Assembly (NCBI RefSeq): GCF_001457635.1
Contig: NZ_LN831051.1
Location: forward strand, 1,240,001-1,304,000
Direction: 5' to 3'
Origin: Streptococcus pneumoniae
GTDB lineage: Bacteria; Bacillota; Bacilli; Lactobacillales; Streptococcaceae
Length of the DNA stretch: 64,000 nucleotides
The notes below the pieces were generated by a model, which did not search any database, was not told the origin of the DNA, and worked only from the letters and a program-made list of their open reading frames with translations. The position numbers were made by a program, and so were the translations under genes. Positions 8,497 to 18,433 of the stretch are shown here, piece after piece; the first letter of the stretch is position 1; the number at the start of each line of letters is the position of its first letter.

Positions 8497-10533
8497 ATGA
8501 CAAAAAACTTATTAGTAGAACTCGGTCTTGAAGAATTACCAGCCTATGTTGTCACACCAAGTGAAAAACAACTAGGCGAAAAAATGGCAGCCTTCCTCAA
8601 GGAAAACCGCCTGTCTTTTGAAGCCATTCAAACCTTCTCAACACCACGTCGTTTGGCTGTTCGTGTGACTGGTTTATCAGACAAACAGTCTGATTTGACA
8701 GAAGATTTCAAGGGACCAGCAAAGAAAATTGCCTTGGATAGTGATGGAAACTTTACCAAAGCAGCTCAAGGATTTGTCCGTGGAAAAGGCTTGACTGTTG
8801 AAGATATCGAATTCCGTGAAATCAAGGGTGAAGAATATGTCTATGTCACTAAGGAAGAAGTTGGTCAAGCAGTTGAAGCCATTGTTCCTGGTGTTGTAGA
8901 TGTCTTGAAGTCATTGACTTTCCCTGTCAGCATGCACTGGGCTGGAAATAGCTTTGAATACATTCGTCCTGTCCACACTTTAACTGTTCTCTTGGATGAG
9001 CAAGAGTTTGACTTGGATTTCCTTGATATCAAGGGAAGTCGTGTGAGCCGTGGCCATCGTTTCTTGGGGAAAGAAACCAAAATTCAGTCAGCATTGAGCT
9101 ATGAAGAAGACCTTCGTAAGCAGTTTGTAATCGCAGATCCATGTGAACGTGAGCAAATGATTGTTGACCAAATCAAGGAAATTGAGGCAAAACATGGTGT
9201 ACGTATCGAAATTGATGCGGATTTGCTGAATGAAGTCTTGAATTTGGTTGAATACCCAACTGCCTTCATGGGAAGTTTTGATGCTAAATACCTTGAAGTT
9301 CCAGAAGAAGTCTTGGTGACTTCTATGAAGGAACACCAGCGTTACTTTGTTGTTCGTGATCAAGATGGAAAACTCTTGCCAAACTTCATTTCTGTTCGTA
9401 ACGGAAACGCAGAGCGTTTGAAAAATGTCATTAAAGGAAATGAAAAAGTCTTGGTAGCCCGCTTGGAAGACGGAGAATTCTTCTGGCGTGAAGACCAAAA
9501 ATTGGTGATTTCAGATCTTGTTGAAAAATTAAACAATGTCACCTTCCATGAGAAGATTGGTTCCCTTCGTGAACACATGATTCGTACGGGTCAAATCACT
9601 GTACTTTTGGCAGAAAAAGCTGGTTTGTCAGTGGATGAAACAGTTGACCTTGCTCGTGCAGCAGCCATTTACAAGTTTGACTTATTGACAGGTATGGTTG
9701 GTGAATTTGACGAACTCCAAGGAATTATGGGTGAAAAATACACCCTTCTTGCTGGTGAAACTCCAGCGGTGGCAGCTGCTATTCGTGAACACTACATGCC
9801 TACATCAGCTGAAGGAGAACTTCCAGAGAGCAAGGTCGGCGCAGTTCTAGCCATTGCAGACAAATTGGATACGATTTTGAGTTTCTTCTCAGTAGGATTG
9901 ATTCCATCAGGTTCTAATGACCCTTATGCCCTTCGTCGTGCAACTCAAGGTGTGGTTCGTATCTTGGATGCCTTTGGTTGGCACATTGCTATGGATGAGC
10001 TGATTGATAGCCTTTATGCATTGAAATTTGACAGTTTGACTTATGAAAATAAAGCAGAGGTTATGGACTTTATCAAGGCTCGTGTTGATAAGATGATGGG
10101 CTCTACTCCAAAAGATATCAAGGAAGCAGTTCTTGCAGGTTCAAACTTTGTTGTGGCAGATATGTTGGAAGCAGCAAGTGCTCTCGTAGAAGTAAGCAAG
10201 GAAGAAGATTTTAAACCATCTGTTGAATCACTTTCTCGTGCCTTTAACCTGGCTGAGAAGGCAGAAGGGGTTGCTACAGTTGATTCAGCACTATTTGAGA
10301 ATGACCAAGAAAAAGCTTTGGCAGAAGCAGTAGAAACACTCGTTTTATCAGGACCTGCAAGTCAGCAATTGAAACAACTCTTTGCGCTTAGCCCAGTCAT
10401 TGATGCTTTCTTTGAAAATACTATGGTAATGGCTGAAGATCAGGCTGTCCGTCAAAATCGTTTGGCAATCTTGTCACAACTAACCAAGAAAGCAGCTAAG
10501 TTTGCTTGTTTTAACCAAATTAACACTAAATAA
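8497..10533 (+). CDS. glyS: Glycyl-tRNA synthetase beta subunit
   Basis: Beta subunit, which recognises tRNA-Gly and completes the alpha2-beta2 enzyme. 678 residues, normal for the family. The N-terminal [12 protein letters not shown] motif, the FSTPRRLAV segment, [16 protein letters not shown], the MKEHQRYF motif and the HD-like AREHYMP region near residue 430 are all present, ending in the anticodon-binding-like DALR domain. The start ATG has AAAGGAAAAAAC upstream. It must be read from the same transcript as glyQ unless the hairpin block between them contains a promoter. Confidence 0.97.
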   Translation: MTKNLLVELGLEELPAYVVTPSEKQLGEKMAAFLKENRLSFEAIQTFSTPRRLAVRVTGLSDKQSDLTEDFKGPAKKIALDSDGNFTKAAQGFVRGKGLTVEDIEFREIKGEEYVYVTKEEVGQAVEAIVPGVVDVLKSLTFPVSMHWAGNSFEYIRPVHTLTVLLDEQEFDLDFLDIKGSRVSRGHRFLGKETKIQSALSYEEDLRKQFVIADPCEREQMIVDQIKEIEAKHGVRIEIDADLLNEVLNLVEYPTAFMGSFDAKYLEVPEEVLVTSMKEHQRYFVVRDQDGKLLPNFISVRNGNAERLKNVIKGNEKVLVARLEDGEFFWREDQKLVISDLVEKLNNVTFHEKIGSLREHMIRTGQITVLLAEKAGLSVDETVDLARAAAIYKFDLLTGMVGEFDELQGIMGEKYTLLAGETPAVAAAIREHYMPTSAEGELPESKVGAVLAIADKLDTILSFFSVGLIPSGSNDPYALRRATQGVVRILDAFGWHIAMDELIDSLYALKFDSLTYENKAEVMDFIKARVDKMMGSTPKDIKEAVLAGSNFVVADMLEAASALVEVSKEEDFKPSVESLSRAFNLAEKAEGVATVDSALFENDQEKALAEAVETLVLSGPASQQLKQLFALSPVIDAFFENTMVMAEDQAVRQNRLAILSQLTKKAAKFACFNQINTK

Positions 10534-10574
10534 AATTTGATAAACGGACTTTATCTTATTACAAAGGAGAAGAA

Positions 10575-10832
10575 ATGGATCCGAAAAAAATTGCTCGTAT
10601 CAATGAGCTTGCTAAAAAGAAAAAAACAGAAGGCTTAACACCAGAAGAAAAAATGGAACAAGCCAAACTACGTGAGGAGTACATCGAAGGTTATCGCCGC
10701 GCTGTTCGTCACAACATTGAAGGAATCAAAATTGTGGACGAAGAAGGAAACGATGTTACACCAGAAAAACTACGCCAAGTACAACGTGAAAAAGGATTAC
10801 ATGGCCGTAGTCTTGATGACCCAAATTCATAA
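10575..10832 (+). CDS. DUF896 family protein (YnzC-like)
   Basis: 85-residue cytoplasmic protein of the UPF0291/DUF896 family, recognised by the opening [17 protein letters not shown], the [18 protein letters not shown] stretch and the helical middle. Function is not established; the Bacillus relative YnzC belongs to a small SOS-associated operon, but no LexA-like site is seen here. It follows glyS by 41 nt with AAAGGAG before the ATG, so it probably shares the glyS transcript. Confidence 0.9.
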   Translation: MDPKKIARINELAKKKKTEGLTPEEKMEQAKLREEYIEGYRRAVRHNIEGIKIVDEEGNDVTPEKLRQVQREKGLHGRSLDDPNS

Positions 10833-10833
10833 T

Positions 10834-10941
10834 AATACTCTTCGAAAATCAAATTCAAACCACGTCAGCTTCACCTTGCCGTACTTAAGTACAGCCTGCG
10901 GCTAGCTTCCTAGTTTGCTCTTTGATTTTCATTGAGTATAA
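10834..10941 (-). repeat. BOX element (boxA-boxC type), inverted
   Basis: About 108 bp from AATACTCTTCGAAAATC to the boxA end TTTGATTTTCATTGAGTAT, a typical short BOX in reverse orientation. It sits immediately after the DUF896 stop codon and could affect the stability of the 3' end of that transcript. A longer copy lies at 56390-56542. Confidence 0.9.
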
Positions 10942-10983
10942 GTATTCTTTCTTTTAACAAGGATAGATGAAACGATAACAAAG

Positions 10984-11048
10984 AGACTAGCAGTTTGTGT
11001 TTGTTAGTCTTTTTTCGCTAAAAAAGGAACCATAATGGTTCCTAAAAA
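10984..11048. terminator. Back-to-back terminators between converging operons
   Basis: On the plus strand AGACTAGCA pairs with TGTTAGTCT and runs into TTTTTT (10984-11016), ending glyQS. On the minus strand AGGAACC/GGTTCCT with an ATTAT loop runs into a T stretch (11019-11048), ending the flavoprotein operon 7 nt after its last stop codon. Confidence 0.8.
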
Positions 11049-11054
11049 CTATCA

Positions 11055-12299
11055 TTAGTAACTTGCACCGGCTGTAGCGTCTGCGTCACCACCGTGGCCT
11101 CCAGCATCCCCTGAATCAGAAGCGCCAGAAGTAGCATCGGCGTTTCCATGACCTCCGGCAGCAGGAGCAAATGGTCCGCTACCACCCACCAAACGTTGAC
11201 CAGTCTCTTTTAGGTACCAGTCAAGCCATGGTTGGAAGTTAAAGACGATTTCATTGATACCAGCGTATGATCCATCAGGATAGTACATTGCTTGGTAGTT
11301 GTGAGTGTTGATAACACCTGCAGGAGAACCTGGAACGATCGTACGGACGTATTCTTGGTTTCCGTTGCGAAGTGTTCCGATAACCCACTCTACGTTCTTC
11401 ATACGTGCTGGTGGAAGAGAACCATGAACAGTCGACATACGGCTACCTGATTGAGGTGGTACACGTTTAGCGAACATAGTGTCTGGATCTTGGTGAGCGT
11501 TGTTGTAGTAGAGGAATTGGTTGTTGTCATCAGCGTATGTCAATTCAAATGGCATAGCTTTCAAGAACATATCAATTTGGTTAACTGTTAGGATACCGTG
11601 GTCCAATTTGACATAGGTATCACCAGAAACAGCACCAGTGATTGCTGCAACTTTTTCTACCCATTCTGGATCGTCAGGGTCAACTTCTGTGATGGTTGTA
11701 GCGATTGGTTTTCCACAATCCAAGTCTTCTGATTCGATTGGTTTTGGTTTTTTCAATTTCGAAACGACTCCTACGTATTTAACAAAGTTATCTAAGCAAG
11801 TTTCAAGGAATTTAACAGTGCCTTCGTTGGTGATATTTCCGTTGTTATCAAAAGCTTCCTTAGCTTTACCAAGAAGGAATTCGTTACCTGGAAGCGTGTA
11901 GGCATTAACACCTGGAGCATCAAGGATTTTACGAAGGTGAACTTGAGCACGTGATGTTCCTTGGTCATAGTATGATGCACCCACAATCATAACAGGCTTG
12001 TTTTCAAATGGATGAACTTCGTATGAAAGCCATTCAAGTACAGATTTGAGTGAAGCTGAGATAGTGTGGTTGTGCTCAGGAGTGGCGATAATGACACCAT
12101 CAGCACGTGTAATCTTGTTATACAAGAAACGCAATTGGAAGCTTTCGTCCCATTTTTCGTCTTGGTTAAACATTGGAACTTCGTCGATTTCAAGTACTTC
12201 TAATTCAAATTTGAATTTGAAATTGCGACGGATAAATTCCAAGAGTTTGCGGTTATATGATTGATCGTAGTTTGATCCAACAAGTCCAACAAATTTCAT
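11055..12299 (-). CDS. FMN reductase-PAS fusion with C-terminal flavinylation tail
   Basis: 414 residues in three parts. Residues 1-185 are an NADPH-dependent FMN reductase (flavodoxin-like) domain with VGSNYDQSYNRKLL and TPEHNHTISASLKSVLEWLSY. Residues about 230-365 resemble a PAS/DUF438-type domain (LTYADDNNQFLYYNN, VHGSLPP). From 376 to the end is a Gly/Ala/His/Asp-rich flexible tail. The tail holds DATSGAS (388-394) and DATAGAS (407-413). The first matches exactly the Dxx(S/T)GA(T/S) signature at which ApbE attaches FMN; the second matches except for Ala in place of Ser/Thr at the fourth position. The gene is third in a minus-strand operon behind apbE and a shorter FMN reductase. No signal peptide, so a cytosolic redox protein. 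Covalent flavin is inference from motif plus neighbour. Confidence 0.85.
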   Translation of the reverse strand: MKFVGLVGSNYDQSYNRKLLEFIRRNFKFKFELEVLEIDEVPMFNQDEKWDESFQLRFLYNKITRADGVIIATPEHNHTISASLKSVLEWLSYEVHPFENKPVMIVGASYYDQGTSRAQVHLRKILDAPGVNAYTLPGNEFLLGKAKEAFDNNGNITNEGTVKFLETCLDNFVKYVGVVSKLKKPKPIESEDLDCGKPIATTITEVDPDDPEWVEKVAAITGAVSGDTYVKLDHGILTVNQIDMFLKAMPFELTYADDNNQFLYYNNAHQDPDTMFAKRVPPQSGSRMSTVHGSLPPARMKNVEWVIGTLRNGNQEYVRTIVPGSPAGVINTHNYQAMYYPDGSYAGINEIVFNFQPWLDWYLKETGQRLVGGSGPFAPAAGGHGNADATSGASDSGDAGGHGGDADATAGASY

Positions 12300-12316
12300 T
12301 CTTTCGGTCTCCTATC

Positions 12317-12922
12317 TTACAAATTTTCCCAGTCAAATTCTTCTGCATCTTTGCGAAGCAATTCTTGCGCATTGCGCAATTTCTCAGTAATCTTCACGAA
12401 GATACGGAAGTCATCAAAGATGGCATCCAATTTCTTGATAACATCAAGGTCAACCAAGTCGCCACTTGGGTTAAATGCTTGAAGAGAGTGTGAGAGCAAG
12501 AATTCATCTGGAAGAACATTTGCCTTGATTTCAGGAGCATTCAAGATTTGACGAAGTTGCAATTGGGCACGAGATGAACCAAGCGTACCGTAAGAAGCAC
12601 CTGTAATCATGATTGGTTTGTTCAAAAGTGGGTAAATACCATAAGACAACCAAGCAAGAGCGCTCATCAAAACAGCTGGAATAGAGTGATCATACTCAGG
12701 AGTACCGATAATAACGCCATCTGCCTCTTCGATTTTAGCAGCAATTTCCAATATTTCAGCAGGTACTTGCTTGTCAGCTGGTTTGTTGAAGACAGGAATG
12801 GTCTTGATTTCAACAAGTTCAATTTCAGCTTTGTCAGCAAAGTGTTTTTGCATGTATTGAAGCAATTGACGGTTTGTAGAACGTTTTGAATTTGTTCCAA
12901 CAATAGCAATAAGTTTTAACAT
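12317..12922 (-). CDS. NADPH-dependent FMN reductase family protein
   Basis: 201 residues, a single flavodoxin-like domain: IVGTNSKRSTNRQLLQY at the phosphate-binding loop, then GVIIGTPEYDHSIPAVLMSALAWLSY and GASYGTLGSSRAQ. It is clearly paralogous to the N-terminal domain of the longer downstream protein but lacks the PAS part and the tail. It starts with TTAAACATGATATTTCC upstream read in reverse (AGGAAATATCATG) and is followed after 17 nt by the fusion gene. Probably supplies or exchanges electrons or flavin with the downstream protein; its own substrate is unknown. Confidence 0.9.
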   Translation of the reverse strand: MLKLIAIVGTNSKRSTNRQLLQYMQKHFADKAEIELVEIKTIPVFNKPADKQVPAEILEIAAKIEEADGVIIGTPEYDHSIPAVLMSALAWLSYGIYPLLNKPIMITGASYGTLGSSRAQLQLRQILNAPEIKANVLPDEFLLSHSLQAFNPSGDLVDLDVIKKLDAIFDDFRIFVKITEKLRNAQELLRKDAEEFDWENL

Positions 12923-12981
12923 GATATTTCCTTTCTCTTTTTACATAATACAATTTTAAAATTCCATTGAAACAGTTGTCT

Positions 12982-13905
12982 CTATAGAGTAGGAATTCCT
13001 GAAGAACAGCTTAGGTGGCCTTCTTTATCGATGAGGATGACTTCGATGCCCTCCAAACTTTCGACTTGCCAGAGGATAGAAGCAGGTCTTTCTCCAAAGA
13101 GTCGAGTCGTCCAGATTTCGCCATCGACTGATTTATCAGAGATGATTGTTAGACTCGCTAGTTCCGTTTCAACAGGATATCCTGTTTGACTGTCAAAAAT
13201 TTGATGGTAATCTTGTCCATCGACGGTCAGGTGACGTTCATAAATGCCTGAAGTCACGACAGATTTATTGACAACAGGGATGGTCATTAAATGATTTCCC
13301 CTAGGATTGGCTGGGTCTTGAATCCCGATTTGCCATGGGTTATCCCCTCTTGCCTGATTTTTTCCAATGGTCAGGATATTCCCTCCCAGATTGATCAAGG
13401 CAGAAGTCACCCCCTCTTTCCTAAGAAATTGGGCAACCTTATCCGCACTGTATCCTTTGGCTAAACAACCTAGATCGATCTTCATTCCTTTCTGTTTTAA
13501 AAACACAGTAGAAGTAGAAGAATCTAACTCGATACCATGAGGATTGATTAGAGGCAGCACCGATTCAATTTCTTGAGGCTGGGCGACCTTGGCATCTGAA
13601 AAACCGATACGCCAGGTTTGAATTAAGGGACCAATGCTGATATTGAGGTGGCTAGAGAGCGCTAGGCTATGCTCTAACCCAAGTGAAATCAGCTCAAACA
13701 GGTCTGGATGAACCGTGACGGGGGATATTCCTGCTTGATAATTGATTTCCATCAACTCAGATTCTTGACTATTGGCGTTGAAGCGGTATTCAAGCTCTTT
13801 GAGCAAGTCAAAGGATTTTTGGAGAAAGATATCGGCTTGCTCATCCACTAATGAAATAGTGATAGTAGTCCCCATTAGCCGTTCAGAATGTGAACGAAGA
13901 GTCAA
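12982..13905 (-). CDS. apbE: FAD:protein FMN transferase
   Basis: 307 residues of the ApbE family, which transfers FMN from FAD to Ser/Thr of target proteins. Family features: MGTTITISL near the start, LINLGGNILTIG for nucleotide binding, the WQIGIQDP strand, and the SGIYERHLTVDG...HQIFDSQTGYP region. No lipoprotein or export signal, so it acts in the cytosol, unlike the exported ApbE of RNF/NQR systems. The reading starts at a TTG (13905) with AAAGGAG 8 nt upstream; the next in-frame ATG would remove the conserved first strand. First gene of the operon containing a protein with matching target motifs. Older annotation as a thiamine biosynthesis lipoprotein is outdated. Confidence 0.92.
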   Translation of the reverse strand: MTLRSHSERLMGTTITISLVDEQADIFLQKSFDLLKELEYRFNANSQESELMEINYQAGISPVTVHPDLFELISLGLEHSLALSSHLNISIGPLIQTWRIGFSDAKVAQPQEIESVLPLINPHGIELDSSTSTVFLKQKGMKIDLGCLAKGYSADKVAQFLRKEGVTSALINLGGNILTIGKNQARGDNPWQIGIQDPANPRGNHLMTIPVVNKSVVTSGIYERHLTVDGQDYHQIFDSQTGYPVETELASLTIISDKSVDGEIWTTRLFGERPASILWQVESLEGIEVILIDKEGHLSCSSGIPTL

Positions 13906-14133
13906 GCTACCAACTCCTTTCTCTTATAGAAAATAAGTTGTAATATAAAATAATTATCTAAATTGAAGCCCTTACATTTTATTTTCATGTTATTAGAATA
14001 CCATAAAGTTAGAATTTTCACAAACAAAATTTGGAAAAAGTCAAGAAATATGCTCATAAAATTCATGAGGCTTGAAAACAGGATAAATGGGGAATTATTT
14101 TTGATAAAAAATGCTGAAATAATAGTACCCCCC

Positions 14134-14162
14134 TTGTAAACGCTAACGGTAAATGGTATACT
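14134..14162 (+). promoter_or_regulatory. nox promoter
   Basis: TTGTAA (14134-14139), 17-nt spacer and TGGTATACT with the -10 at 14157-14162, giving a leader of about 30 nt before the nox ATG. The 228 nt further upstream, toward apbE, are AT-rich. They contain AGAATTTTCACAA near 14013, which matches one half of a Rex operator only. Confidence 0.75.
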
Positions 14163-14199
14163 AGTAAGGTAAATTTAGAATGAAGGCAGGAAATTTTTT

Positions 14200-15579
14200 A
14201 TGAGTAAAATCGTTGTAGTCGGTGCTAACCACGCTGGTACAGCATGTATCAATACCATGTTGGATAATTTTGGAAATGAGAACGAAATTGTTGTATTTGA
14301 CCAAAACTCTAACATCTCTTTCCTAGGATGTGGAATGGCTCTTTGGATTGGTGAACAAATTGACGGTGCTGAAGGCTTGTTCTATTCTGATAAAGACAAA
14401 TTAGAAGCTAAAGGTGCTAAGGTTTATATGAATTCACCAGTTCTTTCAATCGACTATGATAACAAAGTGGTTACAGCAGAAGTTGAAGGAAAAGAACACA
14501 AAGAATCATACGAGAAATTGATTTTCGCTACAGGTTCTACACCAATCTTACCACCAATCGAAGGTGTTGAAATTGTTAAAGGAAACCGCGAATTTAAAGC
14601 AACTCTTGAAAACGTACAATTCGTGAAATTGTACCAAAATGCTGAAGAAGTTATCAATAAACTTTCTGACAAGAGCCAACATCTCGACCGTATCGCCGTT
14701 GTTGGTGGTGGTTACATCGGTGTTGAACTTGCTGAAGCCTTTGAACGTCTTGGAAAAGAAGTTGTCCTTGTTGATATCGTTGATACTGTCTTGAACGGTT
14801 ACTATGACAAAGACTTCACACAAATGATGGCGAAGAACTTGGAAGATCACAACATCCGCTTGGCTCTAGGTCAAACTGTTAAAGCAATCGAAGGTGATGG
14901 TAAAGTTGAACGCTTGATTACTGACAAAGAAAGCTTTGACGTGGATATGGTTATCCTTGCAGTTGGTTTCCGTCCAAACACAGCCCTTGCTGATGGTAAG
15001 ATCGAACTCTTCCGCAACGGTGCCTTCCTTGTAGACAAGAAACAAGAAACATCTATCCCAGGCGTTTACGCTGTTGGTGACTGTGCGACTGTTTATGACA
15101 ATGCTCGTAAAGATACAAGCTATATCGCTCTTGCTTCAAATGCTGTTCGCACTGGTATCGTTGGTGCCTACAACGCTTGTGGACATGAATTGGAAGGAAT
15201 CGGTGTTCAAGGTTCAAATGGTATCTCAATCTACGGTCTTCACATGGTTTCAACTGGTTTGACTCTTGAAAAAGCGAAAGCTGCTGGTTACAACGCAACT
15301 GAAACAGGCTTTAACGATCTTCAAAAACCAGAATTCATGAAACATGACAACCATGAAGTAGCAATTAAGATTGTCTTTGACAAAGATAGCCGTGAAATTC
15401 TTGGTGCCCAAATGGTTTCACATGATATTGCAATTAGCATGGGAATCCACATGTTCTCACTTGCTATCCAAGAGCATGTGACAATTGATAAATTGGCATT
15501 GACAGACCTCTTCTTCTTGCCACACTTCAATAAACCATACAACTACATCACAATGGCTGCCCTTACGGCTGAAAAATAA
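14200..15579 (+). CDS. nox: Water-forming NADH oxidase
   Basis: 459-residue FAD enzyme that reduces O2 to water with NADH, regenerating NAD+ in this fermentative aerotolerant bacterium. GxGxxG-type FAD site at the N-terminus ([10 protein letters not shown]), the redox-active cysteine Cys44 in FLGCGMALW, a second Rossmann motif [13 protein letters not shown] for NADH, and the FAD-ribityl motif [10 protein letters not shown]. Full family length. It is divergent from the apbE flavoprotein operon and carries its own extended -10 promoter and terminator. Confidence 0.96.
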   Translation: MSKIVVVGANHAGTACINTMLDNFGNENEIVVFDQNSNISFLGCGMALWIGEQIDGAEGLFYSDKDKLEAKGAKVYMNSPVLSIDYDNKVVTAEVEGKEHKESYEKLIFATGSTPILPPIEGVEIVKGNREFKATLENVQFVKLYQNAEEVINKLSDKSQHLDRIAVVGGGYIGVELAEAFERLGKEVVLVDIVDTVLNGYYDKDFTQMMAKNLEDHNIRLALGQTVKAIEGDGKVERLITDKESFDVDMVILAVGFRPNTALADGKIELFRNGAFLVDKKQETSIPGVYAVGDCATVYDNARKDTSYIALASNAVRTGIVGAYNACGHELEGIGVQGSNGISIYGLHMVSTGLTLEKAKAAGYNATETGFNDLQKPEFMKHDNHEVAIKIVFDKDSREILGAQMVSHDIAISMGIHMFSLAIQEHVTIDKLALTDLFFLPHFNKPYNYITMAALTAEK

Positions 15580-15589
15580 AAATGAATGA

Positions 15590-15624
15590 GCTATCTGGCC
15601 TTAAGTTAAGGTCAGATAGTTTTT
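15590..15624 (+). terminator. nox terminator
   Basis: GCTATCTGGCCTT pairs with AAGGTCAGATAG around a 5-nt loop, then TTTTT. It lies 10 nt after the nox stop. Confidence 0.85.
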
Positions 15625-15730
15625 AGCCAATCTGTCCCCATACAATTATAGTTTTTTTATCTTGTGCTTCATTCTGTTCTGACTTAAAATGAAAAGGTAG
15701 CTACCAATACAAATGATGAGGATAAAACAA

Positions 15731-16606
15731 ATGACTGAAAATCGTTATGAACTAAATAAAAACTTGGCACAGATGCTCAAGGGTGGTGTTATTATGGATG
15801 TGCAGAATCCTGAACAGGCTCGTATCGCAGAAGCTGCTGGTGCGGCAGCTGTGATGGCCTTGGAACGAATTCCGGCTGATATTCGTGCAGCTGGAGGAGT
15901 TTCCCGCATGAGCGACCCAAAGATGATTAAGGAAATCCAAGAAGCGGTTAGTATTCCAGTAATGGCTAAGGTCAGAATCGGGCATTTTGTTGAAGCTCAG
16001 ATTTTAGAGGCTATTGAAATTGATTATATCGACGAGAGTGAAGTTCTATCTCCAGCTGATGACCGTTTCCATGTGGACAAGAAAGAATTCCAAGTTCCTT
16101 TTGTCTGTGGTGCTAAGGATTTGGGTGAAGCCTTGCGTCGTATCGCTGAAGGTGCTTCCATGATTCGTACCAAAGGAGAACCAGGGACAGGGGATATCGT
16201 CCAAGCTGTTCGTCATATGCGTATGATGAATCAGGAAATTCGCCGCATTCAAAACTTACGTGAGGACGAGCTTTATGTTGCTGCCAAGGATTTGCAAGTC
16301 CCTGTAGAATTGGTCCAATATGTTCATGAACATGGAAAATTGCCAGTTGTAAATTTCGCTGCTGGAGGTGTTGCAACGCCAGCAGATGCTGCGTTAATGA
16401 TGCAATTAGGGGCAGAGGGGGTCTTTGTCGGTTCAGGTATTTTCAAGTCAGGAGATCCTGTTAAACGAGCGAGTGCCATTGTTAAGGCTGTGACTAACTT
16501 CCGTAATCCTCAAATCCTAGCTCAAATCTCTGAAGATTTAGGAGAAGCCATGGTTGGTATTAATGAAAATGAAATCCAAATTCTCATGGCTGAACGAGGA
16601 AAATAG
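15731..16606 (+). CDS. pdxS: Pyridoxal 5'-phosphate synthase subunit PdxS
   Basis: 291-residue TIM-barrel synthase that makes PLP from ribose 5-phosphate, glyceraldehyde 3-phosphate and ammonia, the ammonia delivered by PdxT. Motifs: [13 protein letters not shown], the Schiff-base lysine in VMAKVRIGH, and the [19 protein letters not shown] phosphate site. An in-frame ATG at 15713 exists, but the start at 15731 gives the usual length with GAGG about 9 nt upstream. Its stop codon directly abuts the pdxT ATG. Confidence 0.96.
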
Positions 16607-17188
16607 ATGAAAATTGGAATATTGGCCTTGCAAGGGGCCTTTGCAGAACATGCAAAAGTGCTAGATCAATTAGGTGTCGAGAGTGTAGAACTCAGAAATC
16701 TAGATGATTTTCAGCAAGATCAGAGTGACTTGTCGGGTTTGATTTTGCCTGGTGGTGAGTCTACAACCATGGGCAAGCTCTTACGTGACCAGAACATGCT
16801 ACTTCCCATCCGAGAAGCCATTCTATCTGGCTTACCAGTGTTTGGGACCTGTGCGGGCTTAATTTTGCTGGCTAAGGAAATCACTTCTCAGAAAGAGAGT
16901 CATCTAGGAACTATGGATATGGTGGTCGAGCGTAATGCTTATGGGCGCCAATTAGGAAGTTTCTACACGGAAGCAGAATGTAAGGGAGTTGGCAAGATTC
17001 CAATGACCTTTATCCGTGGTCCGATTATCAGTAGTGTTGGTGAGGGTGTAGAAATTCTAGCAACAGTGAACAATCAAATTGTTGCAGCCCAAGAAAAAAA
17101 TATGTTGGTAAGTTCTTTTCATCCAGAATTGACTGATGATGTGCGCTTGCACCAGTACTTTATCAATATGTGTAAAGAAAAAAGTTGA
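16607..17188 (+). CDS. pdxT: PLP synthase glutaminase subunit PdxT
   Basis: 193-residue class I glutaminase that hydrolyses glutamine and channels ammonia to PdxS. The nucleophile is Cys82 in FGTCAGLI, the oxyanion GGESTTMG loop is at 49-56, and the His-x-Glu pair is in SSFHPEL. Abuts pdxS without a gap, so translationally coupled. Confidence 0.96.
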
Positions 17189-17210
17189 GATTGAATTTCT
17201 CAACTTTTTT
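17179..17210. terminator. Bidirectional terminator, pdxT / hlyIII
   Basis: AAAAGTTGAGA and TCTCAACTTTT form a symmetrical stem with T runs on both strands, between converging genes; it overlaps the end of both. Confidence 0.85.
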
Positions 17211-17856
17211 ACATGTAATAAACAATAGCGATGTATTGAAGTGCGGACGCAGCTAGGATAAAGAGATGCCAAATCATGTGGAAATAAGGTTTTTTCTTGG
17301 CATAAAATCCAGCTCCAACTGTATAACAGAGTCCGCCAGTTACCATGAGACTCCAGAAAACGGGTGTCGTTTGACTGATAATGGCAGGAATGATAGCCAG
17401 AACCAACCAGCCCATAATCAGGTAAAGAGCAAGGCTAAATTTCTCATTGACCTTTTTAGCAAAGATTTTATAGAGAATACCAAAGATGGTCGTTCCCCAT
17501 TGGATGACAATAATCAGATAGCCAAACCAGTTATTCATCAAGGTCAAGACAACGGGCGTGTATGAGCCGGCAATGGCAACGTAAATCATAGAATGGTCAA
17601 TGATTCGCAAAACATATTTGTGGGTCGAACCATAGGCCATAGAGTGATAAATGGTGGATGATAGGAACATGAGAAAGAGACTGATGACGAAAATGGAAAC
17701 GCCGATAGAGGATAAAAATCCGTGTGCTTCATAACTATAGATGGATGAAATAGGCAGCAAGATAAGCATGATGACTGCACCCACAGCATGGGTCACGCTA
17801 TTAGCAATCTCCTCTCCAAAACTGAGTTGTTTGCTGAGTTTAAGACTAGTGTTCAT
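17209..17856 (-). CDS. Hemolysin III family membrane protein (PAQR type)
   Basis: 215 residues with about seven membrane segments. Family signatures are HAVGAVIMLILL near the start, SSTIYHSMAYG (Ser and His of the putative metal site) and the C-terminal FHMIWHLFILAAS with the paired histidines. Homologs include Bacillus cereus hemolysin III and the YqfA group; in streptococci a cytolytic role is not shown and a membrane-enzyme role is as likely. It overlaps the upstream DUF1836 gene by 4 nt. Confidence 0.88.
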   Translation of the reverse strand: MNTSLKLSKQLSFGEEIANSVTHAVGAVIMLILLPISSIYSYEAHGFLSSIGVSIFVISLFLMFLSSTIYHSMAYGSTHKYVLRIIDHSMIYVAIAGSYTPVVLTLMNNWFGYLIIVIQWGTTIFGILYKIFAKKVNEKFSLALYLIMGWLVLAIIPAIISQTTPVFWSLMVTGGLCYTVGAGFYAKKKPYFHMIWHLFILAASALQYIAIVYYM

Positions 17857-18299
17857 TGGATTACCTCCTCTTGAGTATGATCGATTAAGTCTAGAGTTTG
17901 ATGATAGAGTTTGACGGTTTGGCAGCTGGTTTGGATAATAGGGTTAGCTGGGTCAATTCCTTGGTTCATGTAGTCCACAAAAGCATCGTAGAGTTGGTCT
18001 GAACTTGCTTGAGTTTGTAGAGTATTAAGTGTCTGGGCTATTTCTTGAATAGAAAATACAGACTTGAGGGTTGTGATAGCAATCAAACGGGCAATCTGTT
18101 GGCGTTGGTATTTTTTTTTGTCAGGCTTTGTCAGGTAACCATTTTTCACATAATTGTTGACCATAGATGCTGTTAGGCCCTTGTCTTTATTAGGAGAGAT
18201 AGGGGCGCAGACCTGATTGACATAGAGCAAAACCTGGTCCAGATAGAGGTCAATGTTTGGAATTTCTGCCCATTTTGGGTAGGAAAAGGTAGTTTTCAT
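17853..18299 (-). CDS. DUF1836 family protein
   Basis: 148-residue cytoplasmic protein matching the DUF1836 pattern: IPNIDLYLDQVLLYVNQ, then LTASMVNNYVKNGYL, a MerR-like winged-helix segment, then RQQIARLIAITTLK. A DNA-binding role is plausible from that segment. Reading begins at ATG 18299 with AAGGAG 6 nt upstream; a TTG two codons earlier lacks spacing. Co-transcribed with the hemolysin III gene, overlapping by 4 nt. Confidence 0.85.
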   Translation of the reverse strand: MKTTFSYPKWAEIPNIDLYLDQVLLYVNQVCAPISPNKDKGLTASMVNNYVKNGYLTKPDKKKYQRQQIARLIAITTLKSVFSIQEIAQTLNTLQTQASSDQLYDAFVDYMNQGIDPANPIIQTSCQTVKLYHQTLDLIDHTQEEVIQ

Positions 18300-18433
18300 T
18301 TTCAACTCCTTTTTATATAGTTTTGATAACTAGATTATAAAATAACAAAAACACAAAGTCAAGTTTTAACTGCTTGTAGAAATACTTAAATTATGCTATG
18401 ATGGGAGAAACTAGTCAGAAATGAGGAAAAAAG

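Noticed and set aside
11638..11901. Plus-strand frame opposite the flavinylated reductase
   Set aside because: No ribosome site; the opposite strand shows clear domain motifs.
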